The notes under the pieces were generated by a model. The model was not told where the DNA came from. It worked only from the letters and a program-made list of their open reading frames with translations, and made no database searches. A DNA stretch of 32,236 nucleotides, taken from JAHHTP01 sp964587555 (GTDB lineage: Bacteria; Bacillota; Clostridia; Oscillospirales; Ruminococcaceae). The stretch lies in the NCBI GenBank assembly GCA_964587555.1, contig CAZPLR010000020.1, forward strand, positions 1-32,236. The letters run 5' to 3'. Below, piece after piece: positions 30,222-32,236 of the stretch; positions within the stretch are counted from its first letter, which is position 1; the number at the start of each line of letters is the position of its first letter. The position numbers and the translations under genes were made by a program.

Positions 30222-31622
30222 ATGGCTCAGGTTAAAGTTACCGAAACTGTGCTTCGTGACGCCCATCAGTCGCTGCTTGCGACCCGTATGCCGCTTTCCG
30301 ACATGCTCCCGGCGCTGGAAGCACTTGATCAGATCGGGTTTTACTCGGTGGAATGCTGGGGCGGCGCAACCTTTGACGCCTGCATCCGCTTCCTGCATGA
30401 AGACCCGTGGGAAAGGCTCCGCATATTAAGGGAGAAGATGCCGCATACCAAGCTGCAGATGCTGTTCCGCGGTCAGAATATGTTGGGTTACCGTCCGTAC
30501 GCTGACGACGTATTAAAATACTTCGTACAAAAATCCGCCGCCAACGGGATTGACGTGATCCGCATTTTCGACGCGCTGAACGACATCCGCAACCTCCAGA
30601 CCGCTATCGACGCTGCAAAGCTGGAAAAGGGTTTGCACACACAGGTCGCGATCTCCTACACCACCGGCGAAACCTTCACGACCGAATACTACGTCGACTA
30701 CGCCAAGCGGATTGAGGAAGCGGGTGCAGATTCTATCTGCATTAAGGACATGGCGGCGCTGCTGACCCCTTACCGCACTTACGAGCTGGTCAAGGCGATT
30801 AAAGAAAACGTTAAAATCCCGGTTCAGCTGCACACCCATTACACCTCCGGTCTTGCCTCCATGTGCTTATTAAAGGGCATTGAGGCTGGCGCCGACGCGA
30901 TCGACACTGCGTTAAGCCCGCTTGCGCTCGGCACCTCCCACGCGCCGACCGAATCGATGGTAGCGGCGCTTCAAGGCACCGAATATGACACCGGTCTTGA
31001 CCTAAAGGCGCTGTCCGAGATCAGACCGTATTTCATGGAACTGCGCAAAAAATATATCGACAGCGGCTTAATCGATCAGAAAATGCTTGCCGCCGATCCG
31101 AAGGCGCTGCTTGCGCAGGTTCCGGGCGGCATGCTTTCCAACCTCCTCTCCCAACTAAAGCAGATGGGCAAAGAGGACAAGCTCGACGAGGTTCTCGACG
31201 AGGTGCCGCGTGTCAGAAAAGACGCCGGTATGCCGCCGCTTGTCACCCCGTCCTCCCAGATCGTCGGTTCTCAGGCGGTTATGAACGTACTCTACGGTGA
31301 GCGTTATAAAAAGGTCACAAAGGAATTTAAGGATATGGTCAAGGGGCAGTACGGCAAGACCCCGATTGCAATCGATCCGGAATTCCGCAAAAAGATCATC
31401 GGCGATGAAGAACCGATCGAATGCCGTCCTGCGGATCTGATCGCACCGGAATTGGAGCAGCTCAGAAAAGAGTGCGCGCAATGGGTTGAACAGGATGAAG
31501 ACGTCCTTACCTACGCCCAGTTCCCGAAGGTTGCGCCGAAGTTCTTCGAAGAGCGCAATGCAAAGAAGCACGGCGTTGATCTGGCGCACGCAGATAAGGC
31601 TGCGCAGGTTCACCCGGTATAA
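30222..31622 (+). CDS. oadA: Oxaloacetate decarboxylase alpha/pyruvate carboxylase 5S-type subunit
   Basis: The 466-residue product is the carboxyltransferase TIM barrel of the OadA/PycB/5S family. TVLRDAHQSLLATRM includes metal ligand D13, IKDMAALLTP holds the carbamylated Lys (175), and QLHTHYTSG supplies His 204 and 206. The conserved PGGMLSNLLSQL and a helical tail to residue 466 follow. It ends without a fused biotin domain, which is supplied by the preceding gene. The reaction moves a carboxyl group between biotin and pyruvate/oxaloacetate. ATG 30222 has GAGG ten bases upstream; a TTG at 30204 has no such site. Whether it works as a decarboxylase with a membrane beta subunit or as a transcarboxylase is not settled here. 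Confidence 0.93.
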   Translation: MAQVKVTETVLRDAHQSLLATRMPLSDMLPALEALDQIGFYSVECWGGATFDACIRFLHEDPWERLRILREKMPHTKLQMLFRGQNMLGYRPYADDVLKYFVQKSAANGIDVIRIFDALNDIRNLQTAIDAAKLEKGLHTQVAISYTTGETFTTEYYVDYAKRIEEAGADSICIKDMAALLTPYRTYELVKAIKENVKIPVQLHTHYTSGLASMCLLKGIEAGADAIDTALSPLALGTSHAPTESMVAALQGTEYDTGLDLKALSEIRPYFMELRKKYIDSGLIDQKMLAADPKALLAQVPGGMLSNLLSQLKQMGKEDKLDEVLDEVPRVRKDAGMPPLVTPSSQIVGSQAVMNVLYGERYKKVTKEFKDMVKGQYGKTPIAIDPEFRKKIIGDEEPIECRPADLIAPELEQLRKECAQWVEQDEDVLTYAQFPKVAPKFFEERNAKKHGVDLAHADKAAQVHPV

Positions 31623-31639
31623 TAAAAGAAACCGTCTTA

Positions 31640-31678
31640 AGCGGAAACTGCAGCGCGTAGTTTCCGCTTTTTGCTTTT
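31640..31678 (+). terminator. Intrinsic terminator of the carboxyltransferase cluster
   Basis: A perfect 10-bp stem (31640-31649 with 31659-31668, AGCGGAAACT/AGTTTCCGCT), 9-base loop and a T-rich tail lie 18 bp after the oadA stop. Confidence 0.9.
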
Positions 31679-31788
31679 TGGGCAAAACATTTCCCGCCCT
31701 CGCGCTGCGGACGCTTCTTCCGCTGGGAATCTCTGTTATTATAATCAATAATTTTTCTATCCCTTCACCCCCAAAAAAATCAAGCCCA

Positions 31789-31812
31789 AAACCCGCATTT
31801 TGGCGGGTTTTT
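31789..31812 (+). terminator. Second terminator hairpin, possibly bidirectional
   Basis: AAACCCGC (31789-31796) pairs with GCGGGTTT (31803-31810) around six bases, followed by T on the plus strand and by TTTT on the minus strand. The stretch 31813-31960 has no credible gene. Confidence 0.7.
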
Positions 31813-31961
31813 CACATTCGTTAATTTGACGAAGAATTGCCAAAATCAGGGTCATAACAGGCACACAATAGACAAATATTTGCCACAACAGCCGTTACCC
31901 TGCTTTTCTGCTTCCTCCTCCCTTTTCTTCCTGTCCTCCTTTCGCAGAATTTTTTATACAG

Positions 31962-31984
31962 AAAAAGGACTGTTTTCACAGTCC
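31962..31984 (-). terminator. Terminator hairpin with GAAA tetraloop
   Basis: On the minus strand GGACTGT and ACAGTCC (7 bp) enclose GAAA and are followed by five T. Confidence 0.75.
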
Positions 31985-32013
31985 TGCTTTCTCGCCAGCT
32001 ATTGTTTTTTTCA

Positions 32014-32046
32014 CAAAACAAAACGTCTTGCTCTATATGCAAGACG
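32014..32046 (-). terminator. Terminator hairpin after the truncated YjcQ-like frame
   Basis: On the minus strand CGTCTTGC (32046-32039) and GCAAGACG (32031-32024) form an 8-bp stem with a 7-base loop followed by TTTTGTTTT. It starts 15 bp after the stop of the small frame. Confidence 0.8.
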
Positions 32047-32061
32047 CTTCATTTTGCCGCG

Positions 32062-32172
32062 TTATAACCCCGGGATGATTTCTTCTTCCTGCGGCTCAGC
32101 ATCTGATTTAAGGCACGCGTAAAGGTATGCAGGAATACGGCATACGACTACAAAATAGTCATTTTTTGCCAT
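32062..32172 (-). pseudogene. Truncated YjcQ-like small protein remnant
   Basis: A 36-codon frame starts at ATG 32172 with a perfect AAGGAGG nine to ten bases upstream. Its N-terminus MAKNDYFVVVCRI, followed by AYLYACLK, resembles the start of YjcQ-like proteins, which from memory run to about 90-110 residues and occur in prophages and other mobile elements. The frame then ends in EEEIIPGL and a TAA, well before the winged-helix-like remainder, and two terminators follow. It is either a decayed fragment or a small protein that keeps only the first helix. The upstream sequence leaves the window 64 bp later. Confidence 0.55.
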
Positions 32173-32236
32173 TTAAGCGCACCCCTCCTTAGGTTGCATT
32201 TTCCGATAATTCAGCAACTTTTTTAGCGCAAACGGC

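Overview
The window looks like chromosomal DNA of a low-to-mid GC Firmicute of class Clostridia, probably an Oscillospiraceae/Ruminococcaceae-type anaerobe. The reasons are strong GGAGG-type ribosome binding sites, sigma-A promoters, a T-box leader on alaS, families typical of gut Clostridia (DHHW proteins, DUF4358, DUF3048/YerB, a Toprim/DUF4093 protein, DUF6485-like and Nif11-like small proteins), and a biotin-dependent carboxyltransferase/decarboxylase cluster. Species cannot be assigned from sequence alone.

Layout, left to right. (1) 1-2774, minus: a corA operon (corA, then a polytopic membrane protein, then the AT-rich 5' end of a BglII-family restriction endonuclease cut by the window edge). 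(2) 2822-4633, minus: a two-gene lipoprotein operon, DUF4358 followed by a DHHW acetyltransferase-like lipoprotein. (3) 4692-8639, minus: an apparent operon behind one promoter with a palindrome at its start: HAD phosphatase, Nif11-like small protein, YbaK deacylase, MYG1-family protein, radA. (4) 8909-11806, minus: typA then a DppA-type M55 D-aminopeptidase, closed by a strong terminator. (5) 12048-14774, plus: a GH9 glycoside hydrolase with no secretion signal, and a 51-residue ten-cysteine protein. (6) 14795-15229, minus: a helical ferritin-like/DUF2383-like protein. (7) 15301-16490, minus: a unit of about 1.15 kb bounded by a near-consensus promoter and an intrinsic terminator but with no credible long gene. 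It holds an 81-85 bp imperfect tandem repeat, several hairpins and a series of ribosome binding sites each followed by a 2-16 codon mini-ORF. This is the most unusual part of the window. (8) 16606-27990, minus: a long, tightly packed run alaS (T-box controlled), HIT protein, comEC, holA, Toprim protein, MBOAT, DHHW and DUF3048 lipoprotein, ending in a strong terminator. (9) 28154-31678, plus: carboxyltransferase, biotin carrier and OadA/5S-type carboxyltransferase. (10) 31789-32236: terminators and a 36-codon truncated YjcQ-like remnant on the minus strand.

How the genes work together. MBOAT plus DHHW is the usual two-part machine for O-acetylating an extracytoplasmic polymer; a second DHHW lipoprotein sits apart without an MBOAT. 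ComEC, HolA and RadA concern DNA uptake, replication and recombination. AlaRS and YbaK concern charging and proofreading of tRNA. The three-gene biotin cluster has the parts list of a soluble transcarboxylase (12S, 1.3S, 5S); no sodium-pumping membrane beta subunit lies in the window. No tRNA, rRNA, CRISPR array or intact insertion sequence was seen.
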